The notes beneath the pieces were generated by a model. It made no database searches. It saw only the letters and a list, made by a program, of their open reading frames with translations, and had not been told where the DNA came from. A stretch of DNA of 64,000 nucleotides from contig NZ_KZ319369.1 of the NCBI RefSeq assembly GCF_002744715.1, positions 62,001 to 126,000 of the forward strand. The letters run 5' to 3'. A program made the position numbers and the translations under genes. Shown one piece after another: positions 9,579 to 18,565 of this stretch. Position 1 is the first letter of the stretch. Each line of letters starts with the position of its first letter. Source of the DNA: Marinobacter profundi (GTDB lineage Bacteria; Pseudomonadota; Gammaproteobacteria; Pseudomonadales; Oleiphilaceae).

Positions 9579-10628
9579 ATGACAACAGTTTCTATCGTTT
9601 CCAGCCAACCGACCGTTCCGGGGACCTACGTACTGCTGCTGATGGATGTGGCCGAACGCTGGAATATAGCGGCAGACAAACTGCTGGCGGGGGAAGGCCT
9701 GCAGTCGGAAGACTGTTTGCGCAGTGGTTTCCGGTTGCCTCGGGACAGCTTCGCCAACTTGATAGAGCGGGCGATCAGCCTGACTGGGGAGCCGGGTATC
9801 GGGTTTTTGCTGGGCCTGCAGATGCGGGTGTCCTGCCATGGGGTCATTGGCCAGGCCGCGATGGTAGCGCGCACCCTGGGAGAGGCACTGGAAATTGCCA
9901 GAGCCTATTTCGACATGCCCTCTTCGGACCTTCAGTTACGCATTGAGCGTGAGTCAGGGCACGAGGGCGACATTGTACGGCTGAGCCTGGGGGAACGAGA
10001 TGAGCGCTATCGGCTGAGCGAAGTAGGCGCGCAGTTTCTGCTGACCGGATTTGCAGCCATGGCTGAAGCCCTGACTGGCCGAAAGCTCAAAGGAGAAGGC
10101 GTAATGAGATTCCCCCGCCCTCCCTATATGGAACGATATGACCATCTGGTTGCCGGCAAGCTCCATTTCGACGGGGCCTTCGACGGTTTTATATTTGATG
10201 CGTCGATTCTGGATTACCCCCTGGTGATGTCAGACCCTGTCGCCGCCCGGATTGCCCGGGAGCAGTGCAAGGAAGAGCTGGGCCGGCTGGGTGGAGGACG
10301 TTCGCTGGCTCAGCAGGTGCGAGACCTGGTGTTTGACGAGGAGTTGGGTTTCGCGTCTATGGAAGAGGTGGCGGAGAAGCTGAATACCACCCCGCGCACG
10401 CTGCAGCGTCGTTTGCAGGCTGAAGGGGTGGTCTTTCGTCAACTGGTGGAGAGCATTCGTCAACACCATGCGGAGCGGCTGTTGTTGCTCAATCAGAAAA
10501 GTATTGGAGAGGTGTCTGACTTGCTGGGCTATTCTGACGTTACCAACTTCAGCCGAGCCTTCCGGCGCTGGGCAGGGTGTTCGCCGCGGGATTACCTGAA
10601 ACGACGTGTGGCGGGCCAGCGGCCATGA
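9579..10628 (+). CDS. AraC-family regulator divergent from the desaturase
   Basis: This 349-residue regulator has an N-terminal ligand-sensing domain of the arabinose-binding AraC type (about 20-210; GIGFLLGLQMRVSCHGVIGQ) and a C-terminal double helix-turn-helix (about 245-340) including MEEVAEKLNTTPRTLQRRLQ and SVLLGYSDVTNFSRAF-type segments, here SDLLGYSDVTNFSRAFRRW. Regulators of this subgroup (OruR/ToxR-like) often respond to metabolites or fatty acids. The divergent desaturase and the adjacent repeat make that gene the likely target. Confidence 0.85.
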   Translation: MTTVSIVSSQPTVPGTYVLLLMDVAERWNIAADKLLAGEGLQSEDCLRSGFRLPRDSFANLIERAISLTGEPGIGFLLGLQMRVSCHGVIGQAAMVARTLGEALEIARAYFDMPSSDLQLRIERESGHEGDIVRLSLGERDERYRLSEVGAQFLLTGFAAMAEALTGRKLKGEGVMRFPRPPYMERYDHLVAGKLHFDGAFDGFIFDASILDYPLVMSDPVAARIAREQCKEELGRLGGGRSLAQQVRDLVFDEELGFASMEEVAEKLNTTPRTLQRRLQAEGVVFRQLVESIRQHHAERLLLLNQKSIGEVSDLLGYSDVTNFSRAFRRWAGCSPRDYLKRRVAGQRP

Positions 10629-10708
10629 GCAGTGTCCGCCTGGCTTGAATTTTCGTTGCCTGACCCCATTACCGATCGTAATCCATGTCTTATTAACCGG
10701 GTAAATAT

Positions 10709-11572
10709 ATGACCGCTTCGCCGTATATCTTCGACGCCACCGCCGACAACTTTCAGCAGAAGGTGATGGAAGCCTCCGCCACCACGCCAATCCTGGTGGA
10801 CGTATGGGCCGAATGGTGCGCGCCTTGTAAGCAGCTGATGCCGATTCTGCAGAAGCTGGCGGAGGAGTATCAGGGCAATTTCCAGCTGGCCAAGGTGAAT
10901 GCAGACGAGCAGCAGGAGCTGACGGCTTCCCTTGGTGTGCGAAGCCTGCCGACGGTGATCCTGGTGAAGAATGGCCAGGCGGTGGACGGCTTTAACGGTG
11001 CCCTGCCGGAAAGCGAGATCCGTAAGGTGCTGGAGAAGCACATCGAGGCGCCGGCAGAAGATCCTTATCAGAAGGCCCATCAGTTGTGGGAGGCCGGCGA
11101 CGTCGACGGCGCGCTGGCGATCCTGAGCGAACTGAACCAGAAGGATCCGAACAACCTCAAGGTGCTGATCGACCTGGCCCAGCTGAAAGCGGAGACCGGT
11201 GACCTGGCCACGGCCGAACAGGTACTCGACAGCCTGCCGCCGGAGGAAAAGCTGCAGCACCAGGCCCGGCAGCTGGCCGCCCGCATCAAGTTCATGAAAC
11301 AGGCCGGTGAACTGCCACCGGTGGCCGAGCTGGAAAAGATCCTCGAAGCCGACCCGAAGAATCCCGAAGCGCTGCACCAGTTGGCGTTGCAGCACGTATT
11401 GAAAGACAACAATGCCGCCGCCATGGACCTGCTGATCCGCCTGATGCAGGCCGACAGCAAATACAAGGACGGCATTGCCAGAACCACGCTGGTGGAGCTG
11501 TTCGACAAGCTGGGTAACAACAATCCCGATGTCCGCACCTACCGGCGCAAGCTTTATACGCTGATGCACTGA
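10709..11572 (+). CDS. cnoX: Thioredoxin-fold co-chaperone CnoX (YbbN)
   Basis: This 287-residue protein joins an N-terminal thioredoxin domain (1-110) with an intact active site WCAPC at 36-40 to a C-terminal TPR-like helical region (about 115-287; LNQKDPNNLKVLIDLAQL). This is the CnoX/YbbN architecture, a chlorine-stress holdase working with GroEL. The E. coli protein lacks the redox cysteine pair, whereas this one keeps both, so thiol-disulfide activity is plausible as in the Caulobacter type. It follows the AraC gene by 80 bases and is followed by a small HNH gene. Confidence 0.9.
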   Translation: MTASPYIFDATADNFQQKVMEASATTPILVDVWAEWCAPCKQLMPILQKLAEEYQGNFQLAKVNADEQQELTASLGVRSLPTVILVKNGQAVDGFNGALPESEIRKVLEKHIEAPAEDPYQKAHQLWEAGDVDGALAILSELNQKDPNNLKVLIDLAQLKAETGDLATAEQVLDSLPPEEKLQHQARQLAARIKFMKQAGELPPVAELEKILEADPKNPEALHQLALQHVLKDNNAAAMDLLIRLMQADSKYKDGIARTTLVELFDKLGNNNPDVRTYRRKLYTLMH

Positions 11573-11623
11573 TCCCGGACCGCGCCGGAGTCAGGCGTTG
11601 GCCCTGACTCCGGCACCGCCAGC

Positions 11624-11944
11624 ATGCTCAAACTGCCGCCCCAACCTGACCACTGCGAGCTCTGCCAGCGTCCGGTCGCCGGGCTTACCCGCCACCACCT
11701 CATTCCCAAACACCTGCATCGCAAGAAGCGCTTTCAGAAGCTGTTCCGCAAAGACGACCTGATCACCCGCACCCTGTGGGTATGCCGACCCTGTCACAAC
11801 GCCATTCACGCTGCCCGGCCGGAGTATGAGCTCGGGTTGTATTACAACACCCGCGAAAAGCTGTTGGAGCTGGAGGAGCTGCGGACGTTTGTTGCCTGGC
11901 TGCGGGACAAGCCTGAGGGGTTTGTGCCAAAGCAGCGGCGATAG
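11624..11944 (+). CDS. Small HNH-fold nuclease-like protein
   Basis: This 106-residue protein has two zinc-type CxxC pairs, CELC (11-14) and CRPC (near 55-58), the histidine pair in LTRHHLIPKH and a final HNAIH. This arrangement matches small HNH endonuclease domains. It may nick or cleave nucleic acid, but many such housekeeping-linked proteins have no known role. It begins about 50 bases after cnoX on the same strand and could be co-transcribed; a strong terminator follows. Confidence 0.75.
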   Translation: MLKLPPQPDHCELCQRPVAGLTRHHLIPKHLHRKKRFQKLFRKDDLITRTLWVCRPCHNAIHAARPEYELGLYYNTREKLLELEELRTFVAWLRDKPEGFVPKQRR

Positions 11945-11978
11945 TCGGGCGGATTTGTATGAGGCATCATAAATCATA

Positions 11979-12003
11979 GAAACCGGGCGCGGTGCCCGGT
12001 TTC
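11979..12003. terminator. Terminator between convergent HNH gene and kamA
   Basis: GAAACCGGGC (11979-11988) and GCCCGGTTTC (11994-12003) form a perfect ten-base stem with a five-base loop. It lies between the stop of the HNH gene (11944) and the stop of the leftward kamA gene (12021). The A/T-rich stem ends make it usable from both sides. Confidence 0.75.
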
Positions 12004-12020
12004 TCAGTCAACGGCTTTAG

Positions 12021-13385
12021 TTAGCCATTCCCCTTCTTCATCTGCTCGTACTCGTCCTCGAAGAAAAACTTCTCCTCTCCGAATGCCGGTTCCAGCTCAT
12101 GCAGCCAGGTGGCGGTATCGCTGTATTTGGCGAAGAACGGGCGCTGTACCCAGTCCGGGTTACGGCCCTGGAGGAAGCGCAGGACGAAGACTTTCTCGCC
12201 GTTGATCTCGGTGATGCCCTGGATTTCCACCTTGCCGGGGCCTGCGCTCATGCTGGGGCCGCGGGCGGTGCGGGCCAGGCCTGAGACCTGCTTCATGGCC
12301 TCGCGGTAGATGTTGTAGGCCTCGGCCAGGGGCACCTCGAAGTAGTTCTTGGCGCCGGTGTCCCGCTCGACGAACATGTAATAAGGGATGATGCCCAGCT
12401 TCACTTCCTTCTTCCACAGCTTCGCCCAGGCGTCGGCATCGTCGTTGACGTGCTTGATCAACGGACCCTGGGCGCGGATTTCAGCACCGGTGGCGCGGAT
12501 GCGGCGGATGGCTTCTTCCGCGATGTCGGTGGTGATTTCCTGCCAGTGGTTGTAGTGGGCCATGATGGCCACGTGCTTGCCGGCGTCGACCAGTCGGGCG
12601 AACAGCTCGATCAGCTCGTCAGCATCCTTGTCCGTCACGAACCGGTACGGCCAGAAGGTCAACGCCTTGGTGCCGATGCGGATGGTCTGGATGTGGTCGA
12701 ATTCCGGCTCCAGCAGCGGCTCCAGGTATTGCACCAGGTTCTTGGTCTTCATCACCATCGGGTCGCCACCGGTCACCAGCAGGTCGGTCACTTCGGTGTG
12801 TTGTTTCAGATAGCCGTGCAGCTTCTCGGCTTCGGTGCTGGACATCTTGAGGTCTTTGTCACCGACAAACTGCGCCCAGCGGAAGCAGAAGGTGCAGTAG
12901 GAGTGGCAAGTCTGACCCTGGGCCGGAAAGAACAGCACGGTTTCCCGGTACTTGTGCTGCACGCCGTCCAGTACCTCGCCGTCCAGCTCCGGTATGTTCA
13001 TTTCCATCTGGCCGGCCGGATGCGGATTCAGCTCGTCGCGGATCTCCTTGGCCGCGGCCTGGATATCTGCCTTGTCAGCACCTTCCCGGTGCAGTTTTGC
13101 CATCCGTTCGAAATGTTCATCCTTCAGCATGCCTTTTTGAGGAAAGACAAGTTGGTAGATGGGGTCGTTGGGTACCTTGTCCCAGTTGATGAGTTCGTTA
13201 ATGACGTACTCGTTGACCCGGAAGGGCAGCACGCTGGCCACAACCTTCATTTCGAACAGGGTGTCTTCAGGGAGCTGCTGGATGATTTCAATCTTGTCGA
13301 GCTGGCGGTCTGTAAAGACCTTGAAGCGTCGTTCCTCGAATTCGGTGGTCGGAATCCGGTTCGGAAAGGTGACGATGGAGTTCAT
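12021..13385 (-). CDS. KamA-family radical SAM enzyme (lysine 2,3-aminomutase-like), substrate uncertain
   Basis: This 454-residue enzyme has the radical SAM cluster motif CHSYCTFC, with cysteines at 160, 164 and 167, followed by TGGDPM (205-210), and a candidate PLP lysine in AGPGK (Lys385). The fold is that of lysine 2,3-aminomutase. However, the segment holding the substrate-binding aspartate in the clostridial enzyme (DAPGGGGK) here reads SMSAGPGK, and CDLSEG-like sequence is replaced by VERDTGAK, so the amino acid substrate is uncertain. No beta-lysine acetyltransferase gene lies beside it. I chose ATG 13385, which has GAGGG upstream, over a TTG eight codons earlier. Confidence 0.85.
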   Translation of the reverse strand: MNSIVTFPNRIPTTEFEERRFKVFTDRQLDKIEIIQQLPEDTLFEMKVVASVLPFRVNEYVINELINWDKVPNDPIYQLVFPQKGMLKDEHFERMAKLHREGADKADIQAAAKEIRDELNPHPAGQMEMNIPELDGEVLDGVQHKYRETVLFFPAQGQTCHSYCTFCFRWAQFVGDKDLKMSSTEAEKLHGYLKQHTEVTDLLVTGGDPMVMKTKNLVQYLEPLLEPEFDHIQTIRIGTKALTFWPYRFVTDKDADELIELFARLVDAGKHVAIMAHYNHWQEITTDIAEEAIRRIRATGAEIRAQGPLIKHVNDDADAWAKLWKKEVKLGIIPYYMFVERDTGAKNYFEVPLAEAYNIYREAMKQVSGLARTARGPSMSAGPGKVEIQGITEINGEKVFVLRFLQGRNPDWVQRPFFAKYSDTATWLHELEPAFGEEKFFFEDEYEQMKKGNG

Positions 13386-13962
13386 AGATCGCCCTCTGGT
13401 TGTAAGCAAAATGTCAGGAGTACGTACTTTCAGTTACTGGTCGCGCACTCCGCTGGTTAAAAAACGGGCAGGGGAGTATACCTAAAAGTAAATTCATTTT
13501 CAGGTCTAATTAAATATTCGGGGAAGTGGCGTGCCAAAGACCGCTTCGCTGGTGCCTGGATGGCGCCTGCAATCTATATGTAGTGGTAATCGTAAAAAGC
13601 TTCGGGGTGGTGTCGTTTAGTGTGGCAAGCTTTGAGCTTTGGTAATAATCCTACTACATTCGTCTGATCAGGCTTGTTTGCTGCTGGAAAAAACGTCATT
13701 CTACGAAAGTAATACTAAAAAATGAGTTGTATAGACGGTTAAGCTCATCAAACTTGATGTTTTTCTCTAAATTGTAGTAAAAATACTACAAATTTCGGGT
13801 TCGTGAGTTTGAAGGTCTTGGGCCGGCCGGACGGGCAAGTCCCGCCAGCTGATCTATGCTGTAGTCAGGCTGATACCTATAAAAACTCTGCATTTCACGC
13901 TGCATCCTGCAAGGCTGCCAGTCAGCCGTGCGCAGCACTTTTGATGCCAAGGGGAGGGTTTG
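13386..13962. promoter_or_regulatory. Long control region between kamA and aceE with TGTAGTA-type repeats
   Basis: I see no gene in these 577 bases, which are AT-rich compared with the surroundings. A perfect inverted repeat TTGTAGTA-AAAA-TACTACAA lies at 13772-13791, about 170 bases before aceE. Related elements are TGTAGTGG at 13579-13586 and CTACTACA at 13651-13658. A GC-rich hairpin-prone stretch (GGCCGGCCGG, near 13822) and a -10-like TATAAA (13879-13884) lie closer to aceE. The region should hold divergent promoters; the repeats are candidate operators for a regulator of pyruvate dehydrogenase. Confidence 0.5.
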
Positions 13963-16635
13963 ATGTACCGGGACGAAGATCCAATTGAGACCAGTGAATG
14001 GCTCGACGCGCTGGAGTCTCTGATCGAGGAAGAGGGTGTTGAGCGCGCCAAATATATTCTTGAGCGGCTGTCCGAGCGGGCCAGTCGTGATGGCACCGAG
14101 TTGCCGTATTCTATTACCACACCTTTCCGCAACAGTATTCCGGTAACCCACCAGGCGGGTATGCCGGGCGACCTGTTTATGGAGCGGCGCATCCGTTCGC
14201 TGATCCGCTGGAATGCGATGGCCATGGTCGTTCGTGCCAACCAGCGTCCCGGCGACCTGGGTGGCCACATTTCTACTTTCTCCTCGGCTGCAACCCTGTA
14301 CGACGTAGGGTTCAACTATTTCTTCCACGGTGGTGACGAGAAGCGGGAATCCGACCTGGTGTATTTCCAGGGGCATTCCGCGCCGGGCATCTATGCCCGT
14401 TCTTACCTGGAAGGCCGCTTTGAGGAAAAACAGCTGGATAAATACCGGGAGGAAGTGGACGGCGAGGGGCTGTCTTCCTATCCGCACCCCTGGCTGATGC
14501 CTGACTACTGGCAGTTCCCCACCGTTTCCATGGGTCTTGGGCCGATTCAGGCGATTTACCAGGCCCACGTCATGAAGTACCTGCACAGCCGTGAGCTGAT
14601 CGATATGGATAGCCGCAAGGTCTGGGCCTTTATCGGTGACGGCGAGTGTGACGAGCCGGAAACCCTGGGTTCGATCTCCAAGGCGGGCCGCGAGAAGCTC
14701 GACAACCTGGTCTTTGTGGTCAATTGCAACCTGCAGCGTCTTGATGGTCCGGTGCGTGGTAATGGCAAGATCATCCAGGAGCTGGAAGGTGTCTTCCGTG
14801 GTGCCGGCTGGAATGTTATCAAGCTGGTCTGGGGCCGTATGTGGGATCCGCTGTTCGAGAAGGACGTGAATGGTGTGATGCAGCGCGCCATGGACGAAGT
14901 CTGTGATGGCGACTTGCAGAACTACGCCCATAACGGTGCTGCCTACACCCGTAAGGAGTTCTTCGGCAAGTATCCGGAGCTCGCCAAGCTGGCGGAAGAT
15001 CTGTCTGACGACGAAATCAACAAGCTTAACCGTGGTGGCCACGACCCCTACAAGATCTACGCCGCGTATCACAAGGCGATTCATGAGGCGAACGGTCGCC
15101 CCACGGTGATTCTTGCCCACACCATCAAAGGCTATGGTTTCGGCGAGGCGGGTGAGGCCCAGAACACCGCGCACTCACTTAAAAAGCTCGACATTGAGAC
15201 CCTGAAGGCATTCCGCGATCGCTTTGGCATCCCGCTCAAGGATGATGAGCTGAAGGCGGTGCCCTATTACCGCCCGGCCCCGGACAGCCCTGAGCTGGTG
15301 TACATGAAGAAACGCCGGCAGGACCTGGGTGGCTTTTATCCCAAGCGCCGCAAGGACTGTCAGCCACTGCAGATTCCCGAACTGGACGTGTTCAAGCAGG
15401 TTCTGGAAGGCTCCGGGGATCGCGAAATCTCCACCACCATGGCCTTCGTGCGGATCCTCAGTGCGCTGGTCAAGGACAAGCGCATCGGCAAGCGCGTGGT
15501 ACCGATCGTCCCGGACGAAGCCCGCACCTTTGGTATGGAGGGCATGTTCCGTCAGCTGGGCATCTACACAGCCGAGGGCCAGAAGTACGTGCCCCAGGAC
15601 CGTGACCAGATCATGTACTACCGGGAGGACAGGAAAGGCCAGATTCTTCAGGAAGGCATCAATGAGGCAGGTGCCATGGCGGCCTGGATGGCGGCGGCAA
15701 CCTCCTACAGTACGAACAACTTCCCGCTGATTCCGTTCTACGTGTTCTATTCCATGTTTGGCTTTCAGCGCGTTGGCGACCTGGCCTGGGCATCCGGTGA
15801 CATCCAGGCTCGTGGTTTCCTGGTGGGCGGTACCGCTGGCCGGACTACGCTGAATGGTGAGGGCCTGCAACATCAGGACGGCCACAGCCACATCCTGGCC
15901 AACACTATCCCGAACTGTAAGGCTTACGATCCGGCCTATGGCTATGAAATGGCCGTGGTGGTGCGCCAGGGTATGAAGGAGATGTTCGAGGAGAACAGGA
16001 ACGTTTTCTACTACCTGACCATCGAGAACGAAAACTACGCACAGCCCGCCATGCCGAAGGACTGCGAAGACGGCATTATCAAGGGGATGTACAAGTTCGA
16101 GTCGGTTGAAGCCAAGGCGGCCAAGGGCAGCAAGAAGGGGCCGCGGGTCCAGTTGCTGGGCTCCGGTGCCATCCTTAATGAGGTGCGCGCCGCGGCACAG
16201 ATGCTGAAAGACGATTACGGCATCAGCAGCGATGTGTGGAGTGTCACCAGCTACAACGAGCTGGCCCGCGATGGTCAGCACGTAGAGCGCTGGAATCTCC
16301 TGCACCCGGATGACAAGCCCAGAAAGGCCTATGTCACCCAGTGCCTGGAAAAACAGCAGGGCCCGGTAGTGTCGTCCACTGACTACATCAAACTGCACTC
16401 CGAGCAGCTGCGCTCGTTCATTCCCAAGACCTACCTGACTCTGGGCACCGACGGCTTCGGCCGCAGCGATACCCGCGAGAAGTTGCGCCACTTCTTTGAA
16501 GTGGATCGCTACTACGTGGCGGTGACCGCCCTGTCAGCTCTGGCGAAGGACGGTGAGGTCAAGCAGGAACAGGTTCTCGAAGCCATGCGCAAGTACGGAA
16601 TCGATCGCAATAAAACGAACCCGGTGCTGAGCTAA
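13963..16635 (+). CDS. aceE: Pyruvate dehydrogenase E1 component AceE
   Basis: This 890-residue homodimeric-type E1 decarboxylates pyruvate using thiamine diphosphate and acetylates the lipoyl groups of AceF. The sequence shows the expected GDLGGHISTFSSAATLYDVG (substrate region), the thiamine-diphosphate motif FIGDGECDEPE...NLVFVVNCN and GLQHQDGHSH in the C-terminal half. The ATG at 13963 follows GGGGAGG with good spacing; a TTG one codon earlier is less likely. It is co-transcribed with aceF, ten bases downstream. Lpd is not in the window. Confidence 0.97.
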   Translation: MYRDEDPIETSEWLDALESLIEEEGVERAKYILERLSERASRDGTELPYSITTPFRNSIPVTHQAGMPGDLFMERRIRSLIRWNAMAMVVRANQRPGDLGGHISTFSSAATLYDVGFNYFFHGGDEKRESDLVYFQGHSAPGIYARSYLEGRFEEKQLDKYREEVDGEGLSSYPHPWLMPDYWQFPTVSMGLGPIQAIYQAHVMKYLHSRELIDMDSRKVWAFIGDGECDEPETLGSISKAGREKLDNLVFVVNCNLQRLDGPVRGNGKIIQELEGVFRGAGWNVIKLVWGRMWDPLFEKDVNGVMQRAMDEVCDGDLQNYAHNGAAYTRKEFFGKYPELAKLAEDLSDDEINKLNRGGHDPYKIYAAYHKAIHEANGRPTVILAHTIKGYGFGEAGEAQNTAHSLKKLDIETLKAFRDRFGIPLKDDELKAVPYYRPAPDSPELVYMKKRRQDLGGFYPKRRKDCQPLQIPELDVFKQVLEGSGDREISTTMAFVRILSALVKDKRIGKRVVPIVPDEARTFGMEGMFRQLGIYTAEGQKYVPQDRDQIMYYREDRKGQILQEGINEAGAMAAWMAAATSYSTNNFPLIPFYVFYSMFGFQRVGDLAWASGDIQARGFLVGGTAGRTTLNGEGLQHQDGHSHILANTIPNCKAYDPAYGYEMAVVVRQGMKEMFEENRNVFYYLTIENENYAQPAMPKDCEDGIIKGMYKFESVEAKAAKGSKKGPRVQLLGSGAILNEVRAAAQMLKDDYGISSDVWSVTSYNELARDGQHVERWNLLHPDDKPRKAYVTQCLEKQQGPVVSSTDYIKLHSEQLRSFIPKTYLTLGTDGFGRSDTREKLRHFFEVDRYYVAVTALSALAKDGEVKQEQVLEAMRKYGIDRNKTNPVLS

Positions 16636-16645
16636 GGAGACCGCC

Positions 16646-18304
16646 ATGAGTGAACAGGAAATCAAGGTTCCGGATCTCGGCGGTGCGGACGAGGTCGAGA
16701 TCATCGAACTCCTCGTCAGCGAGGGAGATACGGTAGCCGAGGAAGATCCCATCCTGACTGTCGAGTCAGACAAGGCGTCGGTAGAGTTGCCGGCGCCTGT
16801 TGCCGGCAAGGTCATCCGCATCACCGTCAAAGTGGGCGACAAGGTCCGCGAAGGGGATGTGATCGGCATCGTTGCCGCCAGTGGCGGTGCTGAGGCTGCC
16901 AGCGACCAGGTTGAGAATGACGAGGCGACGCAGCCGGCGCCCGTCGAACACCAGGAAAAGCCCGCAGCCAGTTCGGAAGACAAGCCAGCCGCTGCGAGGA
17001 AGTCCGGTGGCTCCCGTCAGGAGACTGTCCGGGTGCCGCAGCTGGATGGCTTCGACAATGTCCCGGTGATCGAGATCAACGTCAGCGAGGGCGACACCAT
17101 CGAGGTGGATGATCCACTGGTGACGGTGGAGTCGGACAAGGCCACCATGGAAATTCCTTCGCCGTTTGCCGGCAAGGTTGGCAAGATCCTGGTCTCCGAA
17201 GGGGACAAGATCTCCGAGGGTCATGAGTTGCTTGAAATGACCGTGGAGGAGGCGGGCGACGGCGGTGAAGCGGAAGCTGAGTCCGCACCGCCAGCCAAAG
17301 CTGAGGGCTCCGAAAAACCGGAGGCAAAATCGCCAGCGGCAGAGCCGGCAGTGCAGCCTGTTGCAGCGACCTACGCGCCGCCAGTACCGGGTGCCAAGGT
17401 GCATGCTGGCCCCGCCGTGCGCAAGCTGGCGCGGGAATTCGGTGCCGATATCGCCCGCATCAAGGGCAGTGGTCCGAAGGGCCGGATCCTCAAGGAGGAT
17501 GTCCAGGCGTATGTGAAGGGTCAGCTGCAGCAGACCCAACAGGGCGGCGGTGCAGTGGCTGCAGGTGCCGGAATCCCGGGCGTCAAGCTGCCGGACTTCA
17601 GCCAGTTTGGTGAGATCCAGCGGGAAGGCATGTCCCGGATCATGGCGGCGACCGCGACCAATATGCAACGCAGCTGGCTGAACGTTCCTCACGTCACCCA
17701 GTTCGATGACGCTGACATTACCGACATGGAGGCCTTCCGCAAATCCCAGAAGGCAGCCGGCGAGAAGAAGGGCGTCAAGCTGACGCCGTTGCCGTTCCTG
17801 CTCAAGGCCTGCGCCCATGCGCTGGCCCAGCTGCCGCAGTTCAACGTGGCCCTGGACATGGAGCGCAAGGAAGTGGTGCGCAAGCAGTACATCCACATCG
17901 GTATTGCCGTTGATACTCCCAATGGCCTGATGGTTCCGGTCATTCGTGACGTGGACAAGAAGGGGCTCTGGGAACTGGCGGCAGAAGCGGCGGAACTGGC
18001 CCAGAAGGCCCGTGACAAGCAGCTCAAACCGGCGGAGATGCAGGGTGCCTGCTTTACCATCACCAGCCTCGGTGGCATCGGTGGTACCGCGTTCACACCG
18101 ATCGTGAACACGCCGGAGGTGGCTATCCTGGGGGTCTCCAAGGCAGCCATGAAGCCGGTCTGGGATGGTAATGCCTTCCAGCCACGGCTGATGTTGCCGT
18201 TGTCCCTGTCTTACGATCACCGGGCGGTGAACGGCGCCGATGGCGCCCGCTTTACCAACCTGCTGTGTGAGTTCCTGGGGGACATCCGGACCCTGCTGTT
18301 GTGA
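16646..18304 (+). CDS. aceF: Dihydrolipoamide acetyltransferase AceF (E2)
   Basis: This 552-residue E2 core of pyruvate dehydrogenase transfers acetyl groups to CoA. It has two lipoyl domains with ESDKASVE (Lys43) and ESDKATME (Lys165), joined by Ala/Pro/Glu-rich linkers. A peripheral subunit-binding domain (about 250-290; AGPAVRKLAREFGADI) and the catalytic acyltransferase domain (about 320-552) ending with SYDHRAVNGADG follow. Two rather than three lipoyl domains is typical of pseudomonad-like E2 proteins. A GGAG site lies before the ATG. Confidence 0.97.
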   Translation: MSEQEIKVPDLGGADEVEIIELLVSEGDTVAEEDPILTVESDKASVELPAPVAGKVIRITVKVGDKVREGDVIGIVAASGGAEAASDQVENDEATQPAPVEHQEKPAASSEDKPAAARKSGGSRQETVRVPQLDGFDNVPVIEINVSEGDTIEVDDPLVTVESDKATMEIPSPFAGKVGKILVSEGDKISEGHELLEMTVEEAGDGGEAEAESAPPAKAEGSEKPEAKSPAAEPAVQPVAATYAPPVPGAKVHAGPAVRKLAREFGADIARIKGSGPKGRILKEDVQAYVKGQLQQTQQGGGAVAAGAGIPGVKLPDFSQFGEIQREGMSRIMAATATNMQRSWLNVPHVTQFDDADITDMEAFRKSQKAAGEKKGVKLTPLPFLLKACAHALAQLPQFNVALDMERKEVVRKQYIHIGIAVDTPNGLMVPVIRDVDKKGLWELAAEAAELAQKARDKQLKPAEMQGACFTITSLGGIGGTAFTPIVNTPEVAILGVSKAAMKPVWDGNAFQPRLMLPLSLSYDHRAVNGADGARFTNLLCEFLGDIRTLLL

Positions 18305-18335
18305 TTGCCCGGTAGTTCCTGGCTGGTTGGCCTTT

Positions 18336-18364
18336 GGCACTCCCCTGATTTCCAGGGGAGTGCC
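18336..18364 (+). terminator. Strong hairpin after aceF, followed by a repeat-rich spacer
   Basis: GGCACTCCCCTG (18336-18347) and CAGGGGAGTGCC (18353-18364) make a perfect 12-bp stem with a five-base loop, 32 bases after the aceF stop. There is no T run, so it may act mainly to stabilise the 3' end. The rest of the gap to 18565 has short direct repeats (CGGGTTCAG at 18378 and 18391; a second CCCCTGATTCC near 18413) and no gene. Confidence 0.6.
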
Positions 18365-18565
18365 TGGGGTCAGCACCCGGGTTCAGTGCTCGGGTTCAGC
18401 ACCTGAGTCCATCCCCTGATTCCACTTCTGCGTCCGCTCCTGGTTCACCCCGTTTTGGCAGTGGATCTGCAGCCCTGATTACCGGTCGTTGCTGCCAATG
18501 TACGACCCGCGCGCCCGGGTTCACTATGGTCTCCTGGACAAACTATCCAATTCCATAGGCGCCCC

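Noticed and set aside
13786..16491. Long minus-strand open frames opposite aceE
   Set aside because: They are antisense to an intact, highly conserved gene, have low-complexity composition and no ribosome-binding sites; they result from the high-GC codon bias.
16766..18376. 536-codon minus-strand frame opposite aceF
   Set aside because: Antisense to a confident E2 gene; the sequence has no family features and a His/Arg-rich composition typical of shadow frames.
18367..18430. Short direct repeats after aceF considered as a CRISPR or REP array
   Set aside because: Only two or three imperfect 9-12 base units with no regular spacers; no cas genes.
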